Assembly (NCBI RefSeq): GCF_015223055.1
Contig: NZ_JADFBX010000005.1
Span: forward strand, 1-64,000
Origin: Pedobacter sp. MC2016-24
GTDB taxonomy: Bacteria > Bacteroidota > Bacteroidia > Sphingobacteriales > Sphingobacteriaceae
DNA: 64,000 nt
Reading direction: 5' to 3'
A program made the translations under genes and the position numbers. Below, one piece after another: positions 63,339 to 64,000 of the stretch. Under the pieces are notes generated by a model, which saw only the letters and a list, made by a program, of their open reading frames with translations, ran no database searches and was not told the origin of the DNA. Every line of letters begins with the position of its first letter. Within the stretch, counting starts at the first letter, position 1.

Positions 63339-64000
63339 TTATTTTAACACATTATCGAGTTTAATTTTTAAAGGCGATTGGTTGCGAAAAACAGTCAGTT
63401 CAATACTTTGATTGGTTCGGCTCCGTTCCTGCTCTTCGAGCAGGTCAGGTATTTTAAGCAGTTTTCGTTGCCTGTAGGCAATCAACACATCATTTGGTTT
63501 GAGATAATTAGCAAACGGGCTATTTTCGGCAATACTCAGAACCAGAATGCCGGTTTCATCAGGCATTCCGGTAGCGGAACGTTCGCCAAGCGTTTCCAGG
63601 TTTTTTATTTTCAGTCCGAACCACTCTACAATGCTTCCTTTGGATATTGCTGCTGCCTTAGTGAGTACTGGAATGGGTGCTTTCTTCGCGAGCCTCTTTA
63701 AATCTGTTGAGGTTACACCGAATTGATCCATTGGAAAGTTTTTGAAGCCAACAAGAAGTGCTCCGGAGCCCGGCTTTACACGATAATCTCCGGCAGCAGG
63801 ATTGATAAATTCAGGATTCCCATAGGCTGAATGCTGGTCATTTCCCATTTCCCGGGATTTATGCAGGGATGCTAAATCCGGAAAAAAATTATGGTCTATA
63901 TGCTTTCCCCAATCGGTGATTCTGATTGGATAATAATTGCGTGTTACCAGGTTGTGTTCAAAGCGGTCGCCACTATCTTCAAACCAGACATGCGGATGGA
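63339..64000 (-). CDS. Secreted beta-helix protein with C-terminal PDZ-like domain (partial)
   Basis: The frame stays open from 63339 to the window edge, so the N-terminal part lies beyond 64000; an internal Met at 63848 is not the true start. The visible 220 residues begin in a beta-helix tail (HNLVTRNYYPIRITDWGKH, then NPEFINPAAGDYRVKPGSGA, the usual end of right-handed parallel beta-helix enzymes). A PDZ-like domain covers about the last 105 residues (TGILVLSIAENSPFANYLKP, NDVLIAYRQRKLL). Many Bacteroidota proteins of this plan are polysaccharide lyases or glycosidases. It precedes the fucose operon in the same direction, so a fucosylated polymer is a tempting but unproven substrate. Confidence 0.7.
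   Translation of the reverse strand, partial: HPHVWFEDSGDRFEHNLVTRNYYPIRITDWGKHIDHNFFPDLASLHKSREMGNDQHSAYGNPEFINPAAGDYRVKPGSGALLVGFKNFPMDQFGVTSTDLKRLAKKAPIPVLTKAAAISKGSIVEWFGLKIKNLETLGERSATGMPDETGILVLSIAENSPFANYLKPNDVLIAYRQRKLLKIPDLLEEQERSRTNQSIELTVFRNQSPLKIKLDNVLK

Overview
The window looks like chromosomal DNA of a Bacteroidota bacterium, most likely Sphingobacteriaceae (Pedobacter-like). The grounds are paired SusC/SusD genes with FecR/ECF-sigma regulators, lipoproteins with SCKK-type lipoboxes, a RemB-type gliding protein, moderately AT-rich DNA, and several promoter candidates of the TAnnTTTG type. The genus is inferred, not proven. I found no rRNA, tRNA, CRISPR array, transposase or integrase.

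Layout. (1) 1-868: three operator-like palindromic sites spaced 40 bp apart, then a small lipoprotein. (2) 956-26459: one long leftward surface-polysaccharide locus. Read in transcription order it encodes a beta-barrel protein, an SLBB export protein, a Wzz-type chain-length protein, glycosyltransferases, a four-gene UDP-L-FucNAc set (CapE, cupin, CapF, CapG), a Wzy-like polymerase, acyl/acetyltransferases and a Wzx flippase. It ends with an SDR / WbpL-like / WbpM-like trio that would make and load the first N-acetyl-6-deoxyhexosamine on undecaprenyl phosphate, and then RemB. (3) 26733-28347: an unrecognised protein and a HEPN-domain protein (degenerate nucleotidyltransferase half plus an RxxxxH motif) behind a long structured 5' leader; this is the least explained part of the window. 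(4) 28348-35174: a gene-poor stretch with a perfect 12-bp inverted repeat, an Fsr-like MFS pump with a GntR/FCD regulator sharing one operator motif, purU, a DMT exporter, and isolated gmd and nucleotide-sugar dehydrogenase genes. (5) 35266-54574: two complete ECF sigma / FecR / SusC / SusD loci, each ending in a TlpA-type thiol-disulfide protein and containing no polysaccharide-degrading enzyme. (6) 54707-56482: aminopeptidase P. (7) 56601-63110: a leftward seven-gene operon for non-phosphorylating L-fucose oxidation (FucP, mutarotase, UxaA-family dehydratase, SDR, FAH hydrolase, lactonase, SDR). (8) 63339-64000: the C-terminal end of a secreted beta-helix protein with a PDZ-like domain, cut by the window edge.

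How the genes fit together. The polysaccharide locus supplies two amino-sugar pathways, assembly by Wzx/Wzy, and export by Wzz/Wza-like parts, but has no recognisable BY-kinase or UpxY-type antiterminator. The fucose operon should turn L-fucose into pyruvate and L-lactate; its dehydratase is UxaA-family rather than enolase-superfamily, and its first SDR has Asn where the catalytic Lys is expected. The points most worth following up are the structured leader with the HEPN pair, a nine-G tract inside the Wzz gene, the fucose enzyme substitutions, the 40-bp-periodic palindromes, and the hairpins found in both fecR-susC gaps.
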